64,000 nt of DNA from Riptortus pedestris (lineage: Eukaryota; Arthropoda; Insecta; Hemiptera; Alydidae): the NCBI GenBank assembly GCA_019009955.1, contig CM032228.1, forward strand, positions 210,959,001 to 211,023,000, read 5' to 3'. Numbering within the stretch: position 1 is the first letter of the stretch; each line of letters opens with the position of its first letter. Below the pieces are notes generated by a model. That model did no database searches, had not been told where the DNA came from, and saw nothing but the letters and a program-made list of their open reading frames with translations. Shown piece after piece: positions 35,863 to 48,264 of the stretch. The translations under genes were made by a program, and so were the position numbers.

Positions 35863-35870
<8 letters not shown>
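29818..35870. other. No gene recognised
   Basis: About 6 kb of AT-rich sequence. A tRNA-like block at 31935-31985 (GAAATCGAATCCACGACTTA) may be a decayed SINE head. A degenerate frame over about 34104-34490 (+) contains protein-like stretches such as KREIPRRTITELNLSVVRK but several stops and no recognised family. C/G homopolymer runs occur near 35388-35400. Confidence 0.4.
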
Positions 35871-35928
<58 letters not shown>

Positions 35929-35929
35929 A

Positions 35930-36027
<98 letters not shown>

Positions 36028-36035
36028 TATATATA
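35867..36035. repeat. Triple microsatellite (TA)n(TC)n(AC)n
   Basis: About 45 bp of TA, a 12-bp non-repeat (AAAATAAACC), about 30 bp of TC, then about 60 bp of AC and ATACATATATATA. Three different dinucleotide arrays abut. Translated ORFs over it are artefacts. Confidence 0.95.
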
Positions 36036-36112
36036 GTGGAAGTATTTTCTAAAAGTATCATGTAGTTGAATATTCTTAGTGATGACCGCTGTTGGAACTC
36101 TCCTTATGTGAT

Positions 36113-36432
36113 GTAGTTGTCGGTCATTTAGGTTGAAATAATACTACTTCAGCTTGCCGACGTTTCGGTGCTATTTATGACCTTTGTCAAGACGAACTGA
36201 ATAGAGTACTGTGTACTACAGTACGTTCTACAGTCTGATTTCGTTCATGTACTATCTCCGACTCTCCTTCTCGAAAGAGCGTTTTATATTATGGCAATTT
36301 CTTTTATCATTTGACTCAATCGCGATATACAGATCTTGTACTCCCTTCAGTTCGCCTTGAAGGTAATTAATTGCTCGTCGGCAAGCAGAAATAGTAGTAT
36401 TTCAACATTAGTGACCGGCGTAGACCAACATT
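36113..36432. repeat. Foldback element, about 95-bp arms
   Basis: The left arm (about 36118-36212: GTCGGTCATTTAGGTTGAAA, then CAGCTTGCCGACG, then AGACGAACTGAATAGAGTAC) is the inverse of about 36340-36425 (GTACTCCCTTCAGTTCGCCT, CGTCGGCAAGCAGAAATAGT, GTATTTCAACATTAGTGACC). The arms are less conserved than at 10475. The left arm, read on the - strand, contains GGTCATAAATAGCACCGAAA, a phrase common in Penelope-like or related repeats (inference). Confidence 0.7.
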
Positions 36433-36439
36433 AGTATCA

Positions 36440-37070
36440 TGAAGTTCCGAACATCTAGTGGCTGAAATTCATGTTTGTAAAATAAAAAGTAGATCTACAA
36501 AAAGAATTTAGTGAAATTTCTGGAAGGGGCGAATGCTTTATAACACTGTGGGTGAATTTATGTGCTAGCAGAAATTTTTGACTAAATGGACACTCTGTGT
36601 CCCTGGGAGTGTAAACGAGATTGCCGAAGAAATGTAGAGGTGTATATTCTAATCAATTGTGCTCAAGAAGAAAAGAAAAATTTGCCAACGCGTGGAAGGA
36701 TAACATACTAGAATTTCTGTTTAAAGTACTTAAGCATAAATTACAGTCTTACGGTTTCTCCATGTATCTCTTTATTGGGTAAAATCCTAAAGAAGGTTAT
36801 ACATTTGTTGTAATCTATAAACCATTCTTGTTTTCATTTAGTGAAAATTTAATGTTAATCTTGAAAATTAACACTAATAAGCTGTAAAGATTGTATAAAG
36901 AACTACATTTATGTGAACAGTAATATTTCTTTTAAATATTTATGATGTTAGTTACAAAATATTTGACTTTGCTAGGACTTGCAAAAAGGTCGTATCGCTT
37001 TGTATAGAGATTGGAGAGGTTCACTTCTTGAGAAAGTGTTTAAATCATTTGTTCAGTAGTTAGAATACCT
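36440..37070. other. No gene recognised
   Basis: AT-rich, nothing assignable. Confidence 0.4.
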
Positions 37071-37075
37071 TCCTA

Positions 37076-37305
37076 ATCAGGCTGAGGGGCTCAGGTTAGC
37101 CATGCGAGTTAACGCGTTGACTTTAATCTAACATGGTAAACCTAGAGAGGCGAGTTTGATTCCCGCCTAGGCAATGGAGTTTATTTAGCGACGGAATTCA
37201 TTAAATAAAATCCTTAGTCTGGCTAGAAAAGGATGGTAACCTGTAGATAGCCAGTCCCAATTAGCCTCAGTTGCAAAAAGTTGGACTTTAATGAATAATT
37301 TACTT
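37076..37305 (+). repeat. tRNA-derived SINE, reference copy
   Basis: The head contains a box A-like TTAGCCATGCGAGTTAACGC and, about 45 bp on, a box B-like GCGAGTTTGATTCCCGCC (tRNA consensus GGTTCGANTCC). The body follows: GGCAATGGAGTTTATTTAGC, ATTCATTAAATAAAATCCTT, GGCTAGAAAAGGATGGTAAC, CTGTAGATAGCCAGTCCCAA, ending TGCAAAAAGTTGGACTTTAA TGAATAA. Total about 230 bp. The head-body-AT-tail order and at least seven copies or fragments in this window define the family. RNA polymerase III transcription is inferred from the boxes. Confidence 0.8.
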
Positions 37306-39750
37306 TAATCAGGCTGAATGTCCAAGCTCGGGTCTTTATATAGTTAAACAGTAATAATGTGAGTGTGCATACATAAATATATATAACTCTGTAATAAAAA
37401 TAGTAAATTCCTTTTTTTATCAAAGAACATTTAACAAAGTTTTTAAATACGCTGAATCTGGAGATATTTAAATCTTTAAATAAGCAGTAGTAATACCTCC
37501 CTACTCAGGCAGAATATCCATGTTTATGTACCTATTACATTAAAACAGACATTAATATAAAAATATTATTTAATTACCTAGGGAACGTCCATAACAAAGT
37601 ACTTATTGTTGTTAAATTCGCTAAATCCATTAAAAAATTCATTTTCCTTGTATTTGACTTATTTTACATTCATTACGTCACAGCCCACTAGAACAACTGT
37701 CAATAGCTGAAGGTGATAACTACCTTAGCAATGAGTAATACACTTTCATTAGCCTTATATAATTTTGCCATTAGTGGCGCATAATTTTGCAGTGGCATTG
37801 TAACTTTTTGTGCTCACAATACCAATGCCGTTTTACCGCCAGCTCTGCCGAATGTCACGCAATTATCTCGTTCTATTTAGGATGCATATCGGCGATAAAC
37901 GTTGTTACCAAGTGTAATTAGGAGTAAAGTAGGATTTATAAGGTGCTAGAAGCCCCTCCCTGTAATACCTGCCTTGATGGAAATTTATTAAAGCTCCTTG
38001 TTGTGTTAATAAATCTTTCTCTTTCCTATTAACCTTAATCCTCGGCTTGGTCGTTAATCTTTCTTTCCCTTTTCTCAAGCTTCTGGATAGGTTAAAAAAA
38101 AAAAAAAAGTCCGTAAGAAATAGGATCACGTATGGTGGCTTTGATAAATCTCCCTATTCCTGTTAATTAGTCTAAAATAGAGATACAGATAATGACGGAG
38201 TCGATATAGTGTGTTTTCTCTCTAACGTTAAAGTGATCTGCCTAATTTTCACTTAGAAAATTGCTTAGGCTGGAGCAGTCACTTTGTATATTGGTGCAAT
38301 CAATCGTGGCGTTCTGACAACTTAGACTCAAACAATTATTTCCCAGTATTAAAACCATTATTCTGAATCTATTGCAGGCACTATAATTAAAAGTGGCCGA
38401 TGATCAAATTTCTGAACCAGTGTTACTACAGTGCAAATGTTCTTTGTCTAGTGAAATTATATGCCCCGGTTCATTATTGTTTATCATTAAAAGTACTACA
38501 AATTTAGTTCTATAACACTTGAATGCCCATCCTTAGGAATTTTATATTCAGTCCTAAGGTATAAATTAACTTCTATGTAATTAAGGCTTTTAAAATAATA
38601 ATTAAATCAATTGTCCATTTTATACAATTAATAATAAATTTGATTTTCAATGGGACTTTTTTAGTTTATACCTTCGTTTCTTTGATAGTAGTTCATTAAC
38701 TTTAAACTAAATACTTTTTAAAAATTCTTTTTGTTTTTGAATTGGGTTATATTCTTGTGTCATTTAATGAATGATTTGTTATACAAGTAAGATAGTTTTG
38801 TAGTAATTTTATGTGCTACGTTATCGTACTTACTGTGCTTTGTACTTATTTGCTATTGCCATAAGTATTTATATAAAACTTTAACTTGACGATGCTTCTG
38901 ATTAATTAATTAAGAGTCAATATTTATAGAATCTATTTAACTTTTTCTAGACAATCATTATTAATGTTCTCTTTTAATTAATCCATTCACTTTTTTTTTA
39001 CCTGAATTTGTCTCAAACTTTATGCTCTGAAAGGGTTATGATAGATAAGTTTCGCCTTACTCAACATTTCATTACCTTTCTTTGTTGCATCTATCTTTTA
39101 CTTGCTTAAATGTCCTCTTACTAATTCCCCATCTCCCTCTTTTGTGCTTTAAATAATAATCTTAACACTTAATTTAACAGAATTGATAGGGGATGATGTG
39201 ATTCTGTATTTTCATTGTCTGAGATAACTCACAAATTTTTCTATTTATGAACTGGTTTCATTAATATTGAGGGAGCAGACAGTACAAGATATCTCACCGC
39301 TACTAATACCTTACGGAAATAGTCCTTTTGGAAGCTGCAGTCAATGAACTATGGTTCCTAAGTATTGTGATATCCTCTAATAACTACTTACCTGAGGAGA
39401 TTCCCTAATTTCTCTGCTTCTGCGTGACGAACTTTTCTAGTTCGCTATTTAATTGTCTAGGTAGTTGACATGTCGTGTCTTATCTAATGGTTTCACTTAA
39501 AGGTGAACCCTAAAATTAGAGGTTTATGTATTCTATATATTTTACCTCTTTGTTCACGACTAAAATATGAATTTATTCATAACTGTTTAGATTTGAATGC
39601 ATTTAAGTCGCGCGCACATATTTCTTTCCTGAGTAGTGATGTTTTTATCTTAAGTTCCATTTATTTTTACTTAAACGTTGAATAAAAAGTGACATTCATT
39701 TTACCTGTGCTGCTCATATCAACTCCCATCTTGCCTTTGTTGCTTCTGAG
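37306..39750. other. No gene recognised
   Basis: AT-rich. A 15-bp poly(A) at about 38095-38108 and a HINE-like scrap at 39418-39440 (TTCTGCGTGACGAACTTTTC) are the only marks. Confidence 0.4.
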
Positions 39751-39751
39751 A

Positions 39752-39935
39752 GCCAGTGAGTTAAGTCGATGTCTTAATTGACATTGGCGTGGTAAAAATA
39801 GGAATTTATTTAGTGAGAAACTCAATAAATAAAATCCATAGTCCCACTATGAATTACAAACAGTAGTGTAACCTTTACAGAACTCACCCAGATTAGCCGC
39901 ATTAGCATAAAGTGGGCGTTAATAAATAACAATTT
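39752..39935 (+). repeat. tRNA-derived SINE, box B region deleted
   Basis: Keeps the head end (GAGCCAGTGAGTTAAGTCGA, ATTGACATTGGCGTGGTAAA), then jumps directly to AATTTATTTAGTGAGAAACT, skipping the box B segment, and ends TAGCATAAAGTGGGCGTTAA TAAATAAC. Confidence 0.65.
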
Positions 39936-42105
39936 GGTTTTTATATTCACATTTTATTTCTTTTAATAAAAAAAGTAACACCATGGTTAAGAAAATTCAA
40001 ATACTCAAATCTAAGGAAACCTTATTTACCCCAAGATATTAACAAAGTTTGATTTTCACTAAAGGCTATTCGTATTGATCGAACGTTGGAACGGTTTAGG
40101 ACCATTTAGTTCGTAAATGAAGCTGTGGCATCGTTAGAATAAAAAGAAACGGAGACTCGAGGCAGCTAAAAAGAAGTTTACGAAAGAGACTGCTTAGTTT
40201 TAGGTATATATCCGGCTAACTTTTTAAAACGTGTTTCAAAACTTTCTGAATTATTAAGCCTAATTAAAGTTGCAAACTACTTGCTTCTGCAGTGAACTTT
40301 TAAGTTTAACCGTTTTGTCTCAAGGTTCACTAACTTTTTTTAATATAATACTTACATTAGTTTGATAATTGTTTCCGAATACATAATGTATATTTCGTGC
40401 ATTATATCTATCTATCTATGTACACTCACACACACGCAATTATATACATACGCGTACACTCATAAACATAATGTGAATAGTATATATTCTCAACTTTTCT
40501 TTCTTTCATAACAAGTTTATGATATCAAAATGTGTGGTCTCAATGTTTTTAATAGCTCCTATATTGTTTTTGTGTCTGTGTCTGAATTAACAAATGTGAA
40601 ATTGATGAGTGTTATGCTGTATAGTACACCCCTTGCAACAAAGGGAGTGAGTTGGGGTTGTTAATATTAATCTGAGACTGTGTTTATTTGTGGTTTAAAA
40701 CGGGAGTATCCCTTAACCGTGGCTATTATATCGTTGAGAAGTGGGGATGTGAAAATGGGGTAACCCCCGTGGTATCAGACCACCCCACCACTCCACGTAT
40801 GCTTGTGCTGAAGACGAGTTCATTCGCATGTACGGCGCAACAAGATGGTATTTAAAGTGTTTAGTGAACATATCAAGTATATAAAAATACTAGACAAATC
40901 AGGATAGCCACGAAAAGTTTTAGCTAGGAAATTTAATTTAAAGTTTAAAGTCATAATTGCTGAATTGACCAGTTGAAGCTTTGCCTCAATGTAAGCTCTT
41001 AAGTTTGTTTTTTGTATTTTTTTGTTGTTATTTTATTTATTTTTTCATTTCATTTATTAATTTTATTTGTAATTATCTTACTTATTTTAATATTTTATTA
41101 TTATTATTTTTTTTTATATTATATTTGAATAGATAGTTTATTATAGTGTGTATTGTAAACTAGAAATGTCTTTAAACGTAACCATACATGTAATATGGCA
41201 TGTGGCAATGGAACATCTATTCAAATAAATAACTCCTCGTAGGGTTACTATGGGGAGAAAAAAAAAAAACTCTAAGTTTAAAAAGTCCCGTACCATCAGA
41301 AAGCTCAATACACTTAAAAGGGCGAAAAAGAGAAGCTGTAATGTATAGAAGTTAAATGATTATCATCCTAACTGAAACGGAAAGCATAAGTTTGCATACT
41401 TGCATTGTCCTTGCCTTAATTACATATTTAACTGTTAAAAACTACAGAGCTTGAGTGAGTGTCTGAAGCAACAACGAAGTATTGACACAAGATCATTGAA
41501 GGCGGAATAGGTGTATTCAAGCCACGTTTATTGAATGGAACCAGACAGATTTCACAACAAAACGAAATAGGGTTTTATAATTCAGGTGAGGTGAGGAGTG
41601 AGTCCTATGGTAGCTGTAAAACGTGAAGGGGAATAGCAAAGGCTTGGGTTCAACAAATGGAGAAACTTCGGTACGAACAAAGAAATGGATGTACGAGACA
41701 GTACAATGAGTTTGAAGTTTTGCCCTTCCTAAGCCGTGAGACATATAGTAATGGATTTATTAAAACTCAGTAATCAGTAGTTAAATTTACTGCATATTAA
41801 GTCTGCAATTTCGTAAATAAGATCTAGTCAATAAAACAAAACATGGGATTTCTTTATTTCGAAATACAATAAACAACAATACATTTGGTACTTATGATTA
41901 TTTGTCCATCTTAATAAAACATTTACTTCGAAAAGAATTATTTTAAATGTAATTGTAATTGGCTGTCTGGTAGCGACTTCCCAACAAACTGAACATATGT
42001 GGTGCTTATATCACCTTTATTAGCCATGTGAGCAGCAGCCCAAAAAACTGCAAGATATTATCTAATTAAAAACAATGAAACGCTCCTAATTAAGTCCAAT
42101 AACTG
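39936..42105. other. No gene; possible LINE tail
   Basis: The T-rich stretch at 41010-41130 and the end GGCAATGGAACATCTATTCA AATAAATAAC at 41205-41233 look like a retroelement 3' end. 41517-41744 is slightly GC-richer but has no recognisable coding. Confidence 0.4.
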
Positions 42106-42108
42106 TTT

Positions 42109-42686
42109 TTAGCAGATTTCCCTTAAGGGAAATCAGCTATTGAGGTTGTACTCATGACGGAATTTTCGAAATTTTTCTTCAAATGTCCATCGATCCTACC
42201 TAGTAGATGACGAAATTGAGGTCCGTTCAAAACTTATATATATATTTGTCTGTTACCGCTCTAGCGGTCGCAATTTTTGTTTGATCGTTACCAAACTCGA
42301 TATTTAGTCGTTTTATGTAAAAAGAAAGATAAAGTTCGTTAATGGCTGAAATCGGACCAGTGGGAGGGGGGGTTTAGAGGGGAGAATTTTCTAAAACTCG
42401 AAATATTTCCGTTACTATACGTCGGATCGAAAAATTGTATAGAATCAATCTTATTGCAAATAAAATTTACTATTAATATTGTTATATACATTTATTCTCT
42501 ATCTTAAATATTAACCGAGATATTTGCATTTCTATGAAATCGGGGCGGATAACGGATGAGAGTGAGTTTCCCGCCAAAAGCTAGGTCGGCCGTTTTCTTA
42601 ACTGTTCAGCTCTCGTGAAATTTCTCTATTACTAAACTTCACGTGGGAAATCTGCTTAGTTTACGCAGCCCCTGCGTGACGGACTA
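42109..42686 (+). mobile_element. HINE, compact full-length copy, about 578 bp
   Basis: The 5' end is TTAGCAGATTTCCCTTAAGG, a perfect 20-bp palindrome within GATTTCCCTTAAGGGAAATC. A short (TA)n core lies at 42236-42244, then GCTCTAGCGGTCGCAATTTT, a G-rich block at 42360-42372 and ATATTAACCGAGATATTTGC. The 3' end is GGGAAATCTGCTTAGTTTAC, hairpin ACGCAGCCCCTGCGT, then GACGGACT. No coding. Confidence 0.75.
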
Positions 42687-44284
42687 TAATAAAGTTCATA
42701 GATGAATATTTTTGAAAACACCAAGTGAGTTTAAGGAAAACATCAACTTCGAAACGTTAAAAACATTAAGTCGAGCTTATAAATAATTCATGTCTTATAA
42801 AAATAACTACATATAATCTTGCATTTAAATTGCATATTAGAACGCGGATAATTGAGGGCATATTTTAAACATGAGAAAAATTAGAACAGCAAGGTACTTT
42901 AAACAATAGTATTTAATTTTTTTTTTCATCCAAATTGTTCATTCAAATGAACGTCTACAGATTTCAAACGCCACCTTCTCCTTAAAACGAAGTATCTTAT
43001 TCTTTTAAGGTTCATATGAATGAAGATCAACTTCCACACAAATGCGTTCCATGTTACCCTAGGCATTCAAATTGTGTCATTGCAATGGAGGGGAGGAATC
43101 AAACAAAATTGCATAATATAATGAAAAATATAGATTCATCATTCAATTAAAATTTAATAGTTTGATATAACATTCATTCATAAGTAAATGTAAATCTATC
43201 TCATTTAAGTAGGGGTAACTTTCAAATTTTAACCTCTGCCTGTAGTAACTGTGGTACTACGCCTGTTTACGATCTCCTTTAAGATCTAGTATCCTTGTGA
43301 TAAATGGTGGCTAATTACTATTCGCCAAGCTTTGAAACAGTACTCTGTATAACTAAGTACTAACTCGACATAGTCAAGATTGCAAGTTATCACTAACAGA
43401 GCCTGTTTGAAATTCCGTTTCCCCTCTGGTCTTCGCCTGTTGCTTTGACTACTGGTTGAAACAGGATGTTTACAGAAGTATTTTGTATTTGACCTAAAAT
43501 ATTAGTTTTACCAGATGAAACACATTCTCATTTTGGTGTGACTATTATATCATCAGTGACAAGGCAACTTTCTTCCATGATTTTGCTTTTATTTTGCTAT
43601 GACACTGTGACTGAGCTGAGGATTGAACCCGAGTGGGGTCGAAACCCCTTGAATTTCTACATATTAAACCTGGGCCCCCAAGAGGCCAATGATTTGATAG
43701 AACTCGTTGGCGAATGAACCATTATAGAGGAAGAACGCCGTTTTTAACCTTATTATCTGGATTCTACTGCATCGATTATACTTGATTATGAAGCCTTTTT
43801 ATTTTTATAGATAGTTGTTTATATATTCGTCTCGTTCCTCGTCGTTTATAGATGATAATATTATGAAAATTAGTTAATCGTTTGGGACTCTAGGAAATTG
43901 AGGAAGAATTTCCTGTTTAAGCTTAGGTACATGTTTCTCATTCCTTCAAAAATGTCTTGCAGCATTATCTCATATTGCTTCTTTATAATTTTTAATGATT
44001 ATCGCCTTTTCAAGTCCATTTGCAGAATTTATTTCATTTCTAAAACTCAATATCACTTTCTCGTAGGTAAATGCTATTTTCTGGTTCGTATGCTACCCGT
44101 TCTAGGCATGGAACGGACGTGATAGATTTGGGTTTCATGTTCTGTTAGAGGGTAGAGAATCTGCTAGGGTTCAGGTTAAATGGGTCGGATAGAGGCGCTC
44201 AGCCTTGAAGTGGGAGCCTGGCTAGGGGATCTCTCTAAGCCTCCCCTAGAACCCACAGCTTACTGTAGTTAAGCCTAGCCACCG
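42687..44284. other. No gene recognised
   Basis: AT-rich. 43615-43660 (GAGGATTGAACCCGAGTGGG) is box-B-like in reverse and may be a decayed SINE head, but no body follows. Nothing else assignable. Confidence 0.4.
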
Positions 44285-44498
<214 letters not shown>

Positions 44499-44922
44499 AT
44501 ATGAGGGGGCAGCTGACACTATCCGAGAGGCAAACACAAGATGCGCCCACCGATCTGTGCCAGGAGTGAGGAAATGAGCCGAAGGGAATCGGACCGATAT
44601 TAAAGTTTTATTCCCGTCATTCGGAAATAGATCGTCTCCCCCTCCAGTCAATATATCTTAGAACCAAACGCTCCTTCTCTCTCCCCTCGCCGTTTCCCTT
44701 TAGAATTGTGTTTGCAGAATCCTTTTATTTAATATAGTATTTGAATTTTAAAAATGATAAACACAAAATCAATTCTTGACTTATTTGCTCCTTTAGTGTT
44801 CTCTTAGTGATATAAAAATCTCCCTTGGCTGATAACTGTCTGGTATGTGTTTCTTTTATGAAAGAGATTGAACTACAGAAGGTTATTGTCATGTTTTTGC
44901 TGTTGTAATTCGCACAAAAAGA

Positions 44923-45107
44923 ATTTTACTTTGAGAGAGAAAAAGACGTCCAATTCTTCACATAATTTTATTTCAGCGCTTTCGAATACTATTATCTCCA
45001 TCTTCAGAGCTACTTGCATGCGCTCATTGGGAAAGACAGCGAGTGACTGAGTCACTGCAAATTTGTGAAGAATTGGACGGACGTCTTTTTCTCTCTCCAA
45101 GTAAAAA
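44923..45107. repeat. Foldback element with a degenerate hammerhead-like core
   Basis: Arms 44923-44968 (TTTTACTTTGAGAGAGAAAA AGACGTCCAATTCTTCAC) and 45058-45107 (GTGAAGAATTGGACGGACGT CTTTTTCTCTCTCCAAGTAA) are inverted with few mismatches; one arm has a 4-bp GGAC duplication. On the - strand the spacer contains CTGAAGA (45007-45001), 17 bp, then GAAA (44983-44980), the spacing of a hammerhead core, though its stem II pairs only weakly. Confidence 0.75.
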
Positions 45108-45344
45108 CATTCTTCACATTCAACAACACTGCTGTGAAAAAGAATTCTCTTCGTAAAGAAAGTTTTCTCCTGGTCCGTTAAATGTTGTTTATTTATAATG
45201 TGATATATTTGTTGATAATGCTTGACTTTTGTGGCTTTTCTTCAGGTTAGAAAATGATTTTCCTTTTAATTTTTTATTGCTTTTAATATTAAGGTAATTT
45301 GTACACATAGGTGTAGTTGCTTGGCGAATCTGATACCTTTTGTG

Positions 45345-45545
45345 CTGAAAGATAAATTGCGCTGGTTAGGGCACGCCTAGAGAATTTAACCTACCAGTCT
45401 AGTCAGGAAAATTACGAATGATACACCAGGTGGTGAGAGGTGGAGAAGCAGGCCAGGTAGAGGTGGATGGATATTCTGAGGACGGCTTTACAACTTGATG
45501 ATTCGAAGCCTGGTGTTGATTAAAACCGGTGATTGACTGAAATCG
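45345..45545 (+). pseudogene. LINE ORF2 extreme C-terminal fragment
   Basis: 45351 onwards gives DKLRWLGHA. After stops, about 45420-45470 gives NDTPGGERWRSRPGRGGWIF, matching the (K)LRW.GH...TPGGRRRRGRPR.RW pattern at the C-terminus of reverse-transcriptase polyproteins in several insect LINE clades. At least three in-frame stops. It is a different LINE type from 9286 and 52400, which end in C-C-H-C motifs. Confidence 0.7.
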
Positions 45546-45706
45546 GTGAGAATAAAATAATAATATTTTAGGATCTTTGCTGAACTTATTATTTTGGGTT
45601 ATTTTTCTCCATATTTATCGATTTTTAATAAAGAAAGGTAATTTGTTTTCATTTTGTTATTTGAATACTTTGTTGGAATTGAATTACATTTTGTAATAAC
45701 TGACCT

Positions 45707-45713
<7 letters not shown>

Positions 45714-45768
<55 letters not shown>
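45714..45768. repeat. (TA)n microsatellite
   Basis: Uninterrupted TA for about 55 bp. Confidence 0.9.
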
Positions 45769-45769
<1 letters not shown>

Positions 45770-45771
<2 letters not shown>

Positions 45772-46800
45772 TCAAAATTATGAAACAAAATTGTTTTTAT
45801 TCAGGTTTTATTTTATTTTTATTTACGCATTTCACTGATTTTTCGTTCCTGTGTTAAGAGCCATTCTATACGTTTAACGCTTCTACAGTCGAAAGAATAG
45901 AGATTTAATTGCATATTGCATACAAGGGTTAGCCAAAAAAAGAAAAATGGGGCGGGGTAAATTATTTTGAGGCTGTCTTGCCACTTTGATAAACTACATC
46001 CCATTTTTCCCCCCTCCTGCGTCTTTGTGAATGGAGTTGTGTGTGCCTGCCACATACTAATGGACGTATAAACTCTGATGTTCTGCCTACTCTCAACTCT
46101 TAATGCTTCGTGCCATTTTTCTGTGATGAGTAATGAAGCAGCTTTAACTATACTACGTATTTTTTAGTTTTCTCCTTGTGATACACATCTACCATGTCTA
46201 TAACTTGTCGGAATTACACCGATGCTCTAACAAAATCTTATTTAACTTTGAAATGATTGTGTGTATAAGTGTCGCTTTCAGCGGCTACGCGCAAAGGGTA
46301 CTTACTTGAAATGCTTCACAGTTTAGAGCAACCATTTGTAACGATGGAGGCTGCTTGTTGTGATTAGTTATACCTCGGCTGCAATAGCCTGAAATGTGCC
46401 CTCGATACGGCTAATTGTGCGGCATAACATCGGGCTTGGCTTCAACTTAACTATAACTATGTAATATAACTCTTGCAGTAGTTGCATATTGTCCATATTC
46501 GTCGACTAATATTCCTGCGCTTCACTGAGTCAAGTGGAGTAATGTTTCCCTGTTATCGTATTGCTAGTATGAGATGGCCCCGAAGATAAGCATTCCTACT
46601 AACCCAGGACAGTTGAGTAACCTATAAGATAGCGCGTATCTTAGGCCTTATAATGTAGGGCAATACTGAAAATATTTGCAGAAATAAGCACACTTACGCA
46701 AATATAATAATTATATGTTATATGTTAAATGTTACATATGATGTATGTTAAATTTTCGATTCGTCGCTAAATCGCCCCAGTTGCGAAATGCGATTATTGT
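45770..46800. other. No gene recognised
   Basis: A C-rich or G-rich patch at 45940-46035 aside, nothing assignable. The 78-codon - strand frame there shows no family motif. Confidence 0.4.
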
Positions 46801-46804
46801 ATGA

Positions 46805-46828
46805 ATATATATATATATACACACACAC

Positions 46829-46874
<46 letters not shown>

Positions 46875-46880
46875 GCGCGC
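46805..46880. repeat. (TA)(CA)n(CG) microsatellite
   Basis: ATATATATATAT, then about 60 bp of CA with CATACATA interruptions, ending GCACGCGCGCG. Confidence 0.9.
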
Positions 46881-48135
46881 GTATCTTAGGCCTAAATACA
46901 TACACCTGATATACTAATACTTGCACCCATAGTACATTGTTATTATACAGATTTCCTAAATCCCTACATAATTTTGTATTGAATGTGCTAGATGACGTAT
47001 TACACTTATACATCCGCTACATCGATTTAGTCTTTTTTGCGTGCTTTAATATCGTAGTCGGGAATTTAGTTGATAGATTTTCTCCACTTATTTTATAGTT
47101 AGGCAGCTGTGTCCTTTAAAAATCTGCCAAAAGCTTGGCCCAAACAATTGGTGGTTAATTTAGTGTATTATGTTTGAAGTTTTGCTTTTAAGTTTTTGAT
47201 TGTAAGATAATGTAATCCTTTGGAAAGTAATCGTCTGTCTCTTTACGCACATTTTTGCTCTGTGTATTATCCCAGAAGGAATTACTGCGATCTTCAGTAG
47301 TTTCCTATTTTGATGCTGGAGTATACCCATTGGAAAGGTGTGTTCTACGGGTAGTTAACATCTTAAATATATGGACATTATCATATGGCTAAATGGATAT
47401 TCGATTCACTGATAAATAGCTGTAATAAAATTCATTAAAAAAATGTCACATTCATTCACCATTAGGGATAGAATCAAAACCCAACACCTGTGCTTTCTGA
47501 ATAAAATTGAGGGTGACATTTTTCATGATTGTAATGAACTTTGGTATTTCGCTTTTTTTTAAATATCTTGTTAATGATATACTAACATATATTTGCTGGA
47601 AGTTGATACCATGAGTACATTCTGAATCCGCCAAGGGGAAGAATCCAGTGTGTTTTATTATTAATACCATTTGTTCTATATTCTCATTGCAAAAAGCATC
47701 TCATTTTAATAACGACACAGCGTTTTATTTTATTTGAAGTATATTATTATTGTAAATTCTGTCTTTATATGTCGCACTTTCGTGTGGTTTACGTAAAAGC
47801 TATTATGTGAAGCTTGATTGGCAGACCGATCACTCGGACATGCTAAAAGTCCGTAATTGGAAGAACATGGACTGTACCGCCCAAGTTGTAAAGAATATTG
47901 CTAATATTTGGTCTAACACAGTATTTGTATTTATTGACTAAAACTTGTTGGTCTCACTCTCTCTGTTTTAAAATTTAACTATTAGCATGCGCTAAAATAC
48001 GCTAGTCGATAGCACCAAACTATGAATTTGAAATGTCACTTACTTGCATTGTGTAGTACTGAATTTTGTAAATTAATAGCAACTAAAAACTAAGAATTAA
48101 GAGGCACACTCTTGTATAATTTATATTTTTTAATT
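46881..48135. other. No gene recognised
   Basis: AT-rich, nothing assignable. Confidence 0.4.
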
Positions 48136-48136
48136 G

Positions 48137-48213
48137 ATTATTATTATTATTATTATTTATTAACGTCCACTTTTTGCAACTTAGGCTAATCGGGACGGGT
48201 TATCTACAGGGAC

Positions 48214-48262
<49 letters not shown>
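48137..48262 (-). repeat. SINE 3' end between two (ATT)n arrays
   Basis: (ATT)n at 48137-48157, then TTAACGTCCACTTTTTGCAA CTTAGGCTAATCGGGACGGG TTATCTACAGG (the SINE 3' end in reverse), then GACGT and a second (ATT)n of about 47 bp. The SINE body is missing. Confidence 0.75.

Positions 48263-48264
<2 letters not shown>

Noticed and set aside
43610..43690. Box-B-like sequence suggesting a tRNA gene
   Set aside because: No matching box A at the right distance and no cloverleaf; at best a decayed SINE head.
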